In this document: in pieces, positions 35,098-43,853 of the stretch
How the letters are laid out: each line of letters starts with the position of its first letter
How positions within the stretch are numbered: position 1 is the stretch's first letter
Source: Panacibacter microcysteis
GTDB lineage: Bacteria; Bacteroidota; Bacteroidia; Chitinophagales; Chitinophagaceae
Direction: 5' to 3'
DNA length: 64,000 nt
Assembly: GCF_015831355.1 (NCBI RefSeq)
Contig: NZ_JADWYR010000001.1
Location: 2,852,001 to 2,916,000, forward strand
The notes under the pieces: model-generated
Told to the model about the DNA's origin: nothing
Seen by the model: the letters and a program-made list of their open reading frames with translations, nothing else
The model's database searches: none
Program-made: the position numbers and the translations under genes

Positions 35098-38000
35098 TTA
35101 GCTGGCATTAAAACTTAGCACGACTGCTGTTCCTTTACCTGTTTGCGTATTAATGGAGAGTTTGCCTTTGAGCATTGCTGCGCGGTTTTGCATATTTGTA
35201 AGGCCGTTGCCGGTGCCCGGGGCTTTCGTTATATCAAAACCTTTTCCGTCATCTTTAATTGTAAGCTGAATAAAATTATTTACGATGTTGAGGCTGATCC
35301 AAACATGCCGGCCATCTGCATATTTGGCTATGTTGTTTAGTACTTCTTTATAGATGAGGTAGAACTCACGTCTTTTTTCCATGCCAATTTTAATGCGGTT
35401 GAGCGCCTCGCTAAATTCAAAATGTAGCGTATAACCTTTTGGTTCCAGCAATTGAGAGGCATGTATGCGTATGCGGCTTCCAATTCTTTCAAATGCGTCA
35501 TTTTTGGTATTGATGCTCCAGACGATATCGTTCATAGATTCCATGATCTCTTCTGCAAAATCTTTGATCTTATTAACCAGTGGTTCATTATCGAAATCAA
35601 CGCTTCTAATCTGGTCCTGCATGATTTTGGAGTATATAGCAATCGTACTGATAGATGAACCCACTTCATCGTGCAAATCCATGGCAATACGGTTTCTTAA
35701 TTTTTCAAGCATTGCAAACTGGGCCAGTCTAAATCGATATAAACCATATAAAATGCAGGCTATTGCTATAATGGTAAGCAGGTAAAACCACCAGGTATGG
35801 TACCATGGCTCCAGGACAATTACAGCAATTGATGTTTGCCTGTTGCCCCAGTTGTCACTTTCATAACTTGCCTGTACAATAAACCTGTATTCGCCGGGGT
35901 CCAGGTTTGTGTAAGTGGCTTCATGTGCAGTACCTGAAAAGATCCAGTCTTCGTCAAAACCCTCCATTTTGTAGCGGTACAGGATATTTCCCTGCCTGCG
36001 GTAATCTACGGCTGCAAACTGAATGGCCACAACATTCTGTTTGTATTTGAGCCTTATTTCGTCAGCATAATTAATGCTTTTATTAATAGGGCAGTCTTCG
36101 TCTGTTAGTTTAACTGATTTATTGAACAAACGCAGATCGGTAAAAACAACTTCTGCCGAATTCAATGTATTTATCTGTTTTGGATCGAAATAATTTATAC
36201 CATTCATGCCACCAAAAACAAGCAAACCCGCAGACGTTTTACAAAAAGCATAGCGGTTGAATTCATTACTTTGTAATCCATCATTTACATCATAATTTCT
36301 AAAAACCTTTGTACGTGGATTAAATGCAGAAAGCCCCTGGTTTGTACTTAGCCAGACATTTCCATCGTCTCCGGGCAGTATGCCATAAATAACATTATCG
36401 GCAAGCCCATCCTTCCTGGAATAACGCACAAATTTGCCGGTGTATTTGTCTAGCCTGTTAAGGCCGCCACCTTTGGTGCCAACCCACAGGTATCGTTTAG
36501 GTTGCTTAATATCATTGCATAAGCTGTAAATAAAATTACTGCTTAAAGAAGCAGAATCTCCCGGCCGGGCGTAATAAGCGTCTTTCATTTTTTGTGTAAG
36601 CAGATCAAAGCTAAACAAGCCATGTATTGAGCCCAGCCACAATGTATTTCCGTCTTCATAAATCGTCTGTAAAAAATCCGTTTCAAAATCCGGCGCTTTA
36701 AACGGGTAGTTGAATTTTGTGAAGGTGTTTAAAGAAGGGTCAAAACGAACGAAGTACTTTTTATAACCCATCCATAAAGTATTCCTTTTGTCTGCGTATA
36801 TGGTATAAATGTCACTGGGTGCCTCATCAAACAGCAGCTCGTGTGTCTGTTGTTTATTGGTGGCCAGGTTATAGTAGTAAAGCTTATGATGTTCGGGTAT
36901 CCATAAATTACCACTTGTATCTACAGCATATTGAACAATGAAACTGTTTGCGAATTTTTCTTTTAAAGCCTGCATTACCGGGTCTTTCTTCTGGCGAAAT
37001 TCATTGTTGGCCAGCGTGATCTTATCAAAATTCCTGGTTATCAGTTCTCCATTTTTCGTTTCGAGTATATGGTAATGTATCGTGTTAGCTAAAACATGGT
37101 GAAAGCGTTCTGTTTCAGGATCGTATTTAAAAATACCGTGGCCGGCTGTTCCTATCCACAAAATATTTTGCCTGTCTGAGTAAATCGTTAACGGGGCCTT
37201 AAGTGCAAAATTTTGTGCAGAGTCGGCAGGTATATTGAGAGATATTTCATTGGTAGGTATGTGTATTCTGTATAATGAACCGCTGTCTGTAGACCATATC
37301 ATCTGGTTGTTGCCAATAACCCATGCATGCCGTGCCACCTGGTCTTTATTAGAAAACATTTTATGCGGCAGGTTAAAATCGTAACCAGGAAACCTGGTAA
37401 TGTCTGCACCATTAATAAAAAGACTGTAGCTCGATGTATCTTCCGCTATACCCGGAACGTAATTTTTATCTTTAAGCTGGTACGAATATTTTTTGTGCAG
37501 CGTGTATGTGTTGTCTGGCTGAAAAACCAATTCATAAAGAGTAGAAGTATCTGCAACATAAGTATGTCCCCTGCTATCGGTAAACACATTACCGAGTACC
37601 GCTTTGCCTGTAAGCCCGGCATTATTGTTTCCATATTTCAGGTGCGTAAATCTCAATTCATAGTTTTCAAAAAAATTAGTTGTTTTCTTTTTATTGCGGT
37701 TTTTGGGTATTATCTGCATGCGGTCTATTCCCCTGTCCGTATTTATCAGGAGGGCTCCGCTTTTATCACTGCATACCGATAATATCTTGTCCGATATCAA
37801 CCCTTTTGAATTCCTGTGCACAATGTGATAGAATTTATTGTATTCCCGGTCAAAAAAGTCTAAGCCATTATTGCGCGATCCTATCCAAAGTCTTCTTTGC
37901 CCATCTTCGTAAACGAAAGTAAGATCATCACTGCCTATTGATGTCGAATCATAAATGTCATGGTGATAAACATAAAAATTATAGCCATCATATTTATTCA

Positions 38001-38226
38001 AACCATCAGCCGTGGTAAACCACATAATACCCGATGCATCCTGTGTAATGGAATTAACAAAACCCTGCGAAAGCCCGTCGTTTATGGTAAGCGATTTAAA
38101 CCTGAGTAAATTGCTGTTTTGTGCAAACACGCCTGTTTGCATAAGCATAAAAAATAATGAGAGGTAGCGAAGGGGCCAGATCATTTGTGGTGTATACAAC
38201 CACGAATAAAATGACTTCAGCGCCAA
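35098..38226 (-). CDS. Reg_prop/Y_Y_Y sensor histidine kinase
   Basis: 1042 residues. Signal/anchor region (ending VFAQN around residue 36), two seven-bladed Reg_prop propellers (repeats such as GLSQGFVNSITQDASGIMWFTTADGLNKYDG and VWLSTNQGLSAFNPRT), a Y_Y_Y domain (YRYKMEGFDEDW...YTNLDPGEYRF), one transmembrane helix (~800-820), then HisKA_3 with MDLHDEVGSS (His852) and HATPase with DDGKGFD. It has no receiver or AraC output, so it needs a separate regulator; the LuxR regulator at 41636 is the obvious candidate. A later start at 38184 (MIWPLRYLSLFF) gives a cleaner signal peptide. Confidence 0.9.
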   Translation of the reverse strand: MALKSFYSWLYTPQMIWPLRYLSLFFMLMQTGVFAQNSNLLRFKSLTINDGLSQGFVNSITQDASGIMWFTTADGLNKYDGYNFYVYHHDIYDSTSIGSDDLTFVYEDGQRRLWIGSRNNGLDFFDREYNKFYHIVHRNSKGLISDKILSVCSDKSGALLINTDRGIDRMQIIPKNRNKKKTTNFFENYELRFTHLKYGNNNAGLTGKAVLGNVFTDSRGHTYVADTSTLYELVFQPDNTYTLHKKYSYQLKDKNYVPGIAEDTSSYSLFINGADITRFPGYDFNLPHKMFSNKDQVARHAWVIGNNQMIWSTDSGSLYRIHIPTNEISLNIPADSAQNFALKAPLTIYSDRQNILWIGTAGHGIFKYDPETERFHHVLANTIHYHILETKNGELITRNFDKITLANNEFRQKKDPVMQALKEKFANSFIVQYAVDTSGNLWIPEHHKLYYYNLATNKQQTHELLFDEAPSDIYTIYADKRNTLWMGYKKYFVRFDPSLNTFTKFNYPFKAPDFETDFLQTIYEDGNTLWLGSIHGLFSFDLLTQKMKDAYYARPGDSASLSSNFIYSLCNDIKQPKRYLWVGTKGGGLNRLDKYTGKFVRYSRKDGLADNVIYGILPGDDGNVWLSTNQGLSAFNPRTKVFRNYDVNDGLQSNEFNRYAFCKTSAGLLVFGGMNGINYFDPKQINTLNSAEVVFTDLRLFNKSVKLTDEDCPINKSINYADEIRLKYKQNVVAIQFAAVDYRRQGNILYRYKMEGFDEDWIFSGTAHEATYTNLDPGEYRFIVQASYESDNWGNRQTSIAVIVLEPWYHTWWFYLLTIIAIACILYGLYRFRLAQFAMLEKLRNRIAMDLHDEVGSSISTIAIYSKIMQDQIRSVDFDNEPLVNKIKDFAEEIMESMNDIVWSINTKNDAFERIGSRIRIHASQLLEPKGYTLHFEFSEALNRIKIGMEKRREFYLIYKEVLNNIAKYADGRHVWISLNIVNNFIQLTIKDDGKGFDITKAPGTGNGLTNMQNRAAMLKGKLSINTQTGKGTAVVLSFNAS

Positions 38227-38660
38227 CAGCCTAATTAAATTATAAAGGCATGTGGATAAGATGAATAAAAAAAATAAAGTGTTACATGCTGATTATTAAA
38301 TAGTCTATACAATGGCTTTTGTTTAATACGAAAATATCTAATTGTCTGTTTTACAGATGGTTGTGTTCTTCCGGTATAAACAAACGATAATGCAGCAATA
38401 AAGAGATACTGAGATATCTTATACAAATAAAACTTACAGGTGTGCTTGCATCGGGATAATAATGCACCCGCTGTTGTGTAGAGCAGCCTTCACTTTTAAG
38501 AAAAGATGTTATATTTTTTCTGTAACCAGCTTAGCATTTTCATGGCATCGCCTGTTGTGTCACTCACTTGTGCGTCCCGTTTTTATGGCAACTGCAGCGA
38601 TCTGTTTAAGCTGTAGGCTGTGTTGAATTTGGTGTTATTTTGTTGTTTTCTTTTCTGCCA
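38227..38660. other. Intergenic region upstream of the Reg_prop kinase
   Basis: 434 bases containing repeat copy 14 and an A/T-rich stretch. A lone half-site ACAATGGC (about 38308-38315) resembles one arm of the palindromes found at the block boundaries. No confident promoter is seen. Confidence 0.4.
38526..38605 (+). repeat. Interspersed repeat copy 14 (core type B) with 7-bp stem
   Basis: CATGGCATCGCCTGTTG, core TGTCACTCAC, TTGTGC, then ATGGCAACTGCAGCGATCTG. The outer flanks CAGCTTA and TAAGCTG (latter to about 38616) are perfectly complementary. Confidence 0.85.
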
Positions 38661-39443
38661 TCATGAGGCCGTAGTAGTTGGTATAGTGCTTTGAGCAACA
38701 TTTGAAATACCACTTTGCAGCGGCTCAGCAGCAGATGTAGTTGCGTCTGGGGCAGGTGGCTGGTTTTCCTGTGTTTTCATTACCAGGTAAGTAGCACTGC
38801 TTATACCTGTTAAAGCCAGCAAAGTATCACTTAGTTCAGGCAGATCGCAACCAGATTTAATCAGTGTTACTTTGTACAGGTAAACTATTACTGCAATAAT
38901 CGTCCATGTAAAATTCTGAAACCGGTGCAGGCTGATGCCGTTGGCATCAGAAAGTATGTCTATAAAAAAACCTTGTGAAGGTCGGTTCTGGTGCCGCGGC
39001 CTGTTATCGCTGATGTCCTTTTTATCTATCAGTGTACCCGCAACTGCTGTACCGGCAAAAATGCCCATTAGCACAAGTGCTGTTTTGTTTATATCTGTGT
39101 CTGCACAGTCTCCTTTAAACAATGAAAGATAAATGTATACAGAAGAGATGATCACCGTCCATATACCAAATTGTACTTTGGTAAGGTTAAATGGTGCATT
39201 GGAATTGGTCAATTTCCATTTGCTTTTCTTTTGTAACATTTTGGCATTTGCCTGGAACTCGTCCTGGTTGGTGATCTCATCGCGCAGTATGTTGCTATAA
39301 GCTGCGAGTACAAAAAAAAGTATGGTAATAACTGATATGGTTATTGATGCAATGACAGATTTTACATCATAATCTGTTTGAGTATTGCAGCCAGCCAGTA
39401 TAAAACACAGAAAAAAGGGCGATAAACAGAGAATGCGTTTCAT
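38661..39443 (-). CDS. Membrane protein with an internal duplication
   Basis: 260 residues with a signal or lipoprotein-like N-terminus (FFLCFILAGCN) and about five membrane helices. Two segments repeat each other: NLTKVQFGIWTVIISSVYIYL...ALVLMGIFAGTAV and SLHRFQNFTWTIIAVIVYLYK...LLALTGISSATYL. Each has a xFQ-xWT helix followed by a Leu-Gly-Ile-x-x-x-T helix. I know this pattern from unnamed bacterial membrane proteins, but no function. It lies after the DUF4239-like gene and before the Reg_prop kinase, on the same strand. Confidence 0.7.
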   Translation of the reverse strand: MKRILCLSPFFLCFILAGCNTQTDYDVKSVIASITISVITILFFVLAAYSNILRDEITNQDEFQANAKMLQKKSKWKLTNSNAPFNLTKVQFGIWTVIISSVYIYLSLFKGDCADTDINKTALVLMGIFAGTAVAGTLIDKKDISDNRPRHQNRPSQGFFIDILSDANGISLHRFQNFTWTIIAVIVYLYKVTLIKSGCDLPELSDTLLALTGISSATYLVMKTQENQPPAPDATTSAAEPLQSGISNVAQSTIPTTTAS

Positions 39444-39570
39444 TGTATAATTTTTAGTGGTGCATGATTGATAATATTAAGCCTGTAATGATGATGCAGG
39501 AGAGTGTATAAAACAAGTATTTCTTTGCGTGGCAGCACGCGTTGCTGTGTAACAATAATTTCTACGCTTC

Positions 39571-39655
39571 AATCTTCGCATTTGCTTCATAGTATTGCTG
39601 CAGTTGAAGAGTGCGACGCAAGGAACGGTGAGCTATGTTACAACAGCCGGGCTCC
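39571..39655 (-). repeat. Interspersed repeat copy 15 (core type A, diverged arm)
   Basis: ATCTTCGCATTTGCTTCATA flank, then GAAGAGTGCGACGCAAGGAACGG and CAACAGCCGGGCTCC. The flank is shared with copy 20. Confidence 0.8.
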
Positions 39656-39688
39656 AAATCTTCTTTCTTATCAATACATAGCATACTG

Positions 39689-40492
39689 CTATTCTATGTA
39701 CCCGTTGTCTTTTAACTGGTTTTGTACATCTTTATAGAGATCGTTTGTGATGCCTTGTTTATAGCTGAACGGATGATCTAAAGTGTATACAAGGAACATG
39801 CACATGGCAATAAAGCTTACCAGGAAAGACAGGTATATTCTCTTCATTTTCGGGGATGGTACATTAAAGAAAAAGAAGAAAATAACCATCATTGCGGAAC
39901 CTGCATTTAAGATAAACCATACCATATCCGGCACTTCTGAGTGGCTGTGGTAAAGGCGGTTGCGGCGAAGATCGTCCAATGCATCAAGCTCGTTATCGAT
40001 AACGTTGAGTATGTTGCTTTCAGATCTGTCATGCGCATCGATGGTGAGCAGCTGGCTTCGCAGCACCCGCAGGGTGTTTGGCTGTTCTATTGCAGTATTG
40101 TCTGTACTTGTTTCCCATTCGTTGTTGATTACTTCGCTGCAATAACCGTAAACATTTTCCTGTACACTTATTTTTATACTGTCTGACAGAACTTCTGTAT
40201 GCTGGAGAATACCGGTTAGTTTATCTGTTTCGCCTTCTATTGTTTTTTCAAGCTCCCGGTAATCGTCCCATACTGCTACAATTACGAAAGCCAATACCAG
40301 CGAGTAGATTAGGCTTATACCACCGAAAACAATTCCTGCTGCTTCGTTATTTAGCCCGGCATTGTTGCTGGTAAAAACTTTCTGGAACAACGATAATGCC
40401 GCCTGGGATAGTAATACGCAGGCAATGATAAACAGTACACACAGCACAGGCATGGGAACTGTAGAGGCAATGGTAGACAGTAGGGCCGGCAT
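39689..40492 (-). CDS. DUF4239-like (bestrophin-like) membrane protein
   Basis: 267 residues with two N-terminal helices (VLCVLFIIACVLLSQAAL and IVFGGISLIYSLVLAFVIVAVWDDY), a central soluble helical domain of about 110 residues, and two C-terminal helices (AMMVIFFFFFNVP and FIAMCMFLVYTL). The E-AAGIVFGG-Y-LVLAF pattern is that of DUF4239 proteins. No function is established. It follows the 111-residue gene by 26 bases and is part of a compact lipoprotein/membrane module. Confidence 0.8.
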   Translation of the reverse strand: MPALLSTIASTVPMPVLCVLFIIACVLLSQAALSLFQKVFTSNNAGLNNEAAGIVFGGISLIYSLVLAFVIVAVWDDYRELEKTIEGETDKLTGILQHTEVLSDSIKISVQENVYGYCSEVINNEWETSTDNTAIEQPNTLRVLRSQLLTIDAHDRSESNILNVIDNELDALDDLRRNRLYHSHSEVPDMVWFILNAGSAMMVIFFFFFNVPSPKMKRIYLSFLVSFIAMCMFLVYTLDHPFSYKQGITNDLYKDVQNQLKDNGYIE

Positions 40493-40518
40493 GATGCACC
40501 ATGTTTGATTGAGTTGTA

Positions 40519-40854
40519 TTACACTTTAATGAAACTAAAGATGGTGTTGGTGATCATGGTAATCAGGTTGGTTTTAAACTGATCGATCCTGATTTCTGCA
40601 AGACCGGCCTGCTTTAGTGCAGTCATCTCATCTAATGCGGCTTCTTCTTTTAAAAGGAATGCTATATCATCAGCTTTTAAAGCCCCGCTTTCGAGTTCCA
40701 GAGTCCATTGCTGGAGATTAGATTTTAAACTGCCGATGGCATTTTCTCCATCAGCTTTTGCCTGTGATACATAATCCTGCAGGGTTGTTTTAGCCAGTGT
40801 GTCAACACCGCTTTCCAGGGCCTGGATCAACTGATCTATATTGATTACACTCAT
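40519..40854 (-). CDS. Small helical protein, 111 residues
   Basis: No signal peptide or membrane helix apart from a mildly hydrophobic end (NLITMITNTIFSFIKV). Mostly amphipathic helices with an ALKQAGLAEIRIDQFK stretch. I have a recollection of similar small proteins beside a lipoprotein of the type encoded just upstream, so the two are probably functional partners. Function unknown. Spacing to both neighbours is short (26 and 38 bases). Confidence 0.7.
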   Translation of the reverse strand: MSVINIDQLIQALESGVDTLAKTTLQDYVSQAKADGENAIGSLKSNLQQWTLELESGALKADDIAFLLKEEAALDEMTALKQAGLAEIRIDQFKTNLITMITNTIFSFIKV

Positions 40855-40892
40855 GTTATACTATTTACAAAGTGAAAAATGTGTGGTAAAAA

Positions 40893-41330
40893 TTAGTTCG
40901 CGCCTTTTATTTTCCCGCTTTCCAGGGCAGATATCTGATCGAAGGATTCGCCTATGAGAATCTTAGACTGGTTAATGAAAGCAGTATCCAGTGTATTTTT
41001 TTTCTGCCATCTTGTAAGAAAACCGCCAAGGGAGCCGCCGGTGGAGTCTATCAATACGCTCCACATTTTTGTGGTAACGATATTTTTTGGTTTGTTTTTT
41101 TCATACTCATAAATCTTACTAAGATTGGTTCGGAGCTGGGTTACTTCTGTTGTATGAAGTTTAAAGCTGTCTGTGGCACTGCTCATTACATTCATAGCAT
41201 CTACTTTTAGCGATGTGGCCTGTGCATACGAGTATTGATCAAACTTTGCAATGGTTGAGCACGATGCTGCCATTAGCAGCAGGCAGGCAAGAAGAAAAGC
41301 CGGGGTTTTCTTTAAATAAAGTCTAGTCAT
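40893..41330 (-). CDS. Putative lipoprotein with coiled-coil region
   Basis: The ATG at 41330 gives MTRLYLKKTPAFLLACLLLM with lipobox AASC. The mature protein (SLKVDAMNVMSSATDSFKLH...TKMWSVLIDSTGGSLGGFLTRW) is helical and ends QISALESGKIKG. I do not know its function. It begins the module of four co-oriented genes that ends with the duplicated membrane protein at 38661. Confidence 0.75.
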   Translation of the reverse strand: MTRLYLKKTPAFLLACLLLMAASCSTIAKFDQYSYAQATSLKVDAMNVMSSATDSFKLHTTEVTQLRTNLSKIYEYEKNKPKNIVTTKMWSVLIDSTGGSLGGFLTRWQKKNTLDTAFINQSKILIGESFDQISALESGKIKGAN

Positions 41331-41635
41331 GTTTTTATTTTTTTTGTAATACTCAATAAACAGCCACACCACTTTTATGCAGTGCAGGAAACGATTTATT
41401 TTTTGTAGTTAAAGGGGCGTATACCAGTTATGTATTGCTACAATGGCTGAAGCGCGTTATAATGAATGAAGTATGTTTAGTTTTAAATATCCCCTCTTAA
41501 ACCCGGCCGGTAAATTATTTAAGAAGAGTTTCGAACCAGCAAATGGTGCCACAGGTTAGCTACCTGTTTTATTAATCTCGCTGCAAATTTCCCTATCAGT
41601 AATGCTTTGTACAATAGCTAATTATGGCTATTTTT
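41331..41635. other. Intergenic region between the LuxR regulator and the lipoprotein module
   Basis: 305 bases. It holds the second 20-bp palindrome at 41613-41632 directly after the regulator stop codon, and a GCGTTATAATGAATG stretch (about 41454-41468) resembling the left arm of the inverted repeat upstream of the P47-like gene. No perfect -7 box is seen. Confidence 0.5.
41613..41632. promoter_or_regulatory. 20-bp palindrome, site 2 (AATAGC-N8-GCTATT)
   Basis: It lies three bases after the LuxR regulator stop and 283 bases upstream of the lipoprotein start. It has the same arms and spacing as sites 1 and 3. Confidence 0.6.
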
Positions 41636-42280
41636 TTAAACGATATTTTTTTGAATGGCGGTTGCCACAGCTTCCGAAACACTGTGTACATGTAGCTTTT
41701 GATAGATGTTCTTTATATGGTTATTTACCGTATTTACTGCAATAAAGAGTTCTGCTGCAATCATTTTATGGCTGTAACCTTTTACCAGCAAATTCAGTAT
41801 ATCCATTTCGCGATTGGAAAGATTGAAGAGTTCTTTATTGGCTTTGTCAGATTTTTTATTGAAATGCCCAAGCACACGGCGTGCAATAGATGGTGTCATG
41901 GGTGCACCACCATTCACTACTTCAAGAATACCTTCAATCATTTTATCGTTGGGTGCATTTTTTAAAATATAGCCATGAGCACCAGCGAGCAACGCATTAA
42001 AAATTTTATCATCTTCCTCAAACACTGTTTGCATAATGATGAAAGTGTCCGGGAAATATTTAGACAGCAGTTTTACACCTTCAATGCCATCGATACCGGG
42101 CATATTAATATCCATAAGTACCACATCCGGAATATTGCCGCGCAGGTCGTATACGAGATTGTTACAGTTCTCGTAGTCGCCTACACATTGCATATCCTTT
42201 CTCAGACTGATCATCAGCTTTAGAGCATCCCGGCGATGTTTATGATCATCAAAAATGGCTATCTTAATTGGCTTATCCAT
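41636..42280 (-). CDS. Response regulator, NarL/LuxR family
   Basis: From the ATG at 42280 (MDKPIKIAIFDDHKHRRDAL): receiver with DD at 11-12, Asp57 in VVLMDINMPGIDG and Lys in YILKNAP, then a LuxR helix-turn-helix (NLSNREMDILNLLVKGYSHKMIAAELFIAVNTVNNHIKN pattern). It has no adjacent kinase; the Reg_prop kinase at 35098, which lacks an output domain, is the likely partner, with a four-gene membrane module between them. A palindrome 81-100 bases upstream and two copies elsewhere in the block are candidate binding sites. Confidence 0.9.
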   Translation of the reverse strand: MDKPIKIAIFDDHKHRRDALKLMISLRKDMQCVGDYENCNNLVYDLRGNIPDVVLMDINMPGIDGIEGVKLLSKYFPDTFIIMQTVFEEDDKIFNALLAGAHGYILKNAPNDKMIEGILEVVNGGAPMTPSIARRVLGHFNKKSDKANKELFNLSNREMDILNLLVKGYSHKMIAAELFIAVNTVNNHIKNIYQKLHVHSVSEAVATAIQKNIV

Positions 42281-42360
42281 TGCAATACGAAAGGTATGCA
42301 TTCTGATTAAATGCCTGATCCTGTCTGAGTATAAAATTAGGCTTGTAATGCACGGTTTTC

Positions 42361-42380
42361 AATAGCTATATCAGGCTATT
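42361..42380. promoter_or_regulatory. 20-bp palindrome, site 3 (AATAGC-N8-GCTATT)
   Basis: Located 81-100 bases upstream of the LuxR regulator start, a suitable place for autoregulation. The eight-base centre TATATCAG is close to that of site 1 (CATTTCAG). Confidence 0.6.
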
Positions 42381-42490
42381 TTGAATTGTTGATTTACACA
42401 GTGGGAAGTGCTATCATGGAGAAGTTGGTTTACAAGGGCAAAAAGCCAGATGAAATAACAATAGACAGATATTAATAGAAAGAGAGGAGT

Positions 42491-42563
<73 letters not shown>

Positions 42564-42572
42564 AATGGGCAG

Positions 42573-42603
42573 CAAAAATAGTGTTCCTGTTTAAACAAGC
42601 AAA
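42573..42603 (-). promoter_or_regulatory. Promoter of tRNA-Ala
   Basis: On the minus strand TTTG (42600-42603), 19 bases, then TATTTTTG (42573-42580), both perfect for the Bacteroidota housekeeping sigma factor; the tRNA 5' end follows 10 bases later. Confidence 0.8.
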
Positions 42604-42670
42604 AAAGAATAATGATCTTTGGTAATTTAATGGATGTAAGGCATAAAAAGGAGTGGGGCGGCACTTGCTG

Positions 42671-42738
42671 AAATGCAGGATGAAGTACAAGAGTGCGACG
42701 CAACCACAGCCAAATAGTAGCAATACAGCCGGGCACAG
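42671..42738 (-). repeat. Interspersed repeat copy 16 (core type A)
   Basis: GTACAAGAGTGCGACGCAAC, then ATAGTAGCAATACAGCCGGG. The distal part matches copy 21 closely. It lies between tRNA-Ala and the nusG terminator. Confidence 0.83.
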
Positions 42739-42741
42739 CAT

Positions 42742-42768
42742 AAAAAAAGCCCGCCATGTAGCGGGCCT
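42742..42768 (-). terminator. Rho-independent terminator after nusG
   Basis: Stem GCCCGC/GCGGGC with T7 on the minus strand, 22 bases after the nusG stop. Transcription from the tuf-secE-nusG unit should end here. Confidence 0.85.
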
Positions 42769-42789
42769 GCAATATTTTACTGTACGTGA

Positions 42790-43386
42790 TTATGATATTT
42801 TTTCTACCTGTATGTAGTTTAGTTCAACCGGGGTAGAACGGCCAAATATTTTTACCGTTACCTTCAGTTTTTTCTTTTCATCATTCACTTCTTCGATAAC
42901 ACCGTTGAAATCGTTGAATGGTCCTTCAATAATTTTAATGGTTTCACCTACTATAAATGGTTCACTGAGTGTTACACCCTGGTCATTCATCTCATCAACC
43001 TTACCAAGCATCTTATTTACTTCAGACTTGCGGAGCGATATAATATTTCCTTTTGAGCCTTTCCCGTCTGTAAGAAAGTGCATAATGTTGGAAATATTAC
43101 TGATGTGGTGAATAATGTCATCTGTAAGTTTTCCATCTGCCACTTCGAGCATTACGTAACCCGGGAAATAGTTTTTTTCGCGCATCACTTTTTTTCCGTT
43201 CTGCACTTTGTAAACTTTTTCCATTGGAAGAAATACCTGTTTGATGATTTCTGTCCAGCCACTGCGGGCTATGTCTTTATCAAGATATTCTTTTACTTTC
43301 CTTTCTTTACCGCTTACCACACGCAACACATACCATTTGGTTTCCGCCTGCTGCACATCCTGCTGTACGTCCTGTGTATCTGTCAT
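42790..43386 (-). CDS. nusG: Transcription termination/antitermination protein NusG
   Basis: 198 residues. NGN domain (TKWYVLRVVSGKERKVKEYL, FPGYVMLEV) and a C-terminal KOW domain (EPFIVGETIKIIEGPFNDFNG). NusG binds RNA polymerase and Rho or ribosomal protein S10. It follows secE by six bases on the same strand, as usual, but is followed by a terminator, repeat 16 and tRNA-Ala rather than rplK. Confidence 0.95.
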   Translation of the reverse strand: MTDTQDVQQDVQQAETKWYVLRVVSGKERKVKEYLDKDIARSGWTEIIKQVFLPMEKVYKVQNGKKVMREKNYFPGYVMLEVADGKLTDDIIHHISNISNIMHFLTDGKGSKGNIISLRKSEVNKMLGKVDEMNDQGVTLSEPFIVGETIKIIEGPFNDFNGVIEEVNDEKKKLKVTVKIFGRSTPVELNYIQVEKIS

Positions 43387-43392
43387 GGTTGC

Positions 43393-43587
43393 TTACTTAA
43401 AAAGTGAATAGATCAGTTTCAGTACTTCGCTGCTTGCAAAGTCCATTAAAGATACCATAAGCATGATTAATATGGTGGCAACGAGTACAATTGCAGTGGA
43501 TTGCTGCAATTGAGTGGCTGTAGGCCAGGTCACCTTATCCATTAATTCATGGTAACTTTCTTTGATGTAGTTCGATACTTTGTTCAT
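43393..43587 (-). CDS. secE: Preprotein translocase subunit SecE
   Basis: 64 residues with the SecE N-terminal amphipathic helix (YIKESYHELMDKVTWPTATQL) and a single membrane helix (AIVLVATILIMLMVSLMDF). It is a core component of SecYEG. It lies between tRNA-Trp and nusG in the conserved order. Confidence 0.93.
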   Translation of the reverse strand: MNKVSNYIKESYHELMDKVTWPTATQLQQSTAIVLVATILIMLMVSLMDFASSEVLKLIYSLFK

Positions 43588-43685
43588 CCAAACGATTTGA
43601 GAATTTGAGAATTTGATTGTTTGAAAATGAAAATTTTAAAAGCGGGTAAAACCGTTCTATGTACTACATTTTCAAATTTCTCAGC

Positions 43686-43755
43686 ACGGGCACTAGGATT
43701 CGAACCCAGATCAACGGTTTTGGAGACCGCTATTCTACCATTGAACTATGCCCGT
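43686..43755 (-). tRNA. tRNA-Trp (CCA)
   Basis: About 70 bases. Acceptor ACGGGCA/TGCCCGT, anticodon stem GCGGT/ACCGT with loop CTCCAAA, T-loop TTCGAAT. It lies between tuf and secE, its usual place in Bacteroidota. Confidence 0.94.
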
Positions 43756-43853
43756 AGAAAGCTAAAAGCTATTCCGGTAGTCCGAAACAGCTTTTAGAGT
43801 ATGTTTTGCAAAGATAAAATCATTTGCTAAAAGCTAAAAGCCGAAGCTTAAGC

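Noticed and set aside
38661-41330. Prophage lysis cassette
   Set aside because: The membrane genes are DUF4239-like and duplicated-helix proteins with a lipoprotein; no phage structural or integrase gene is nearby.
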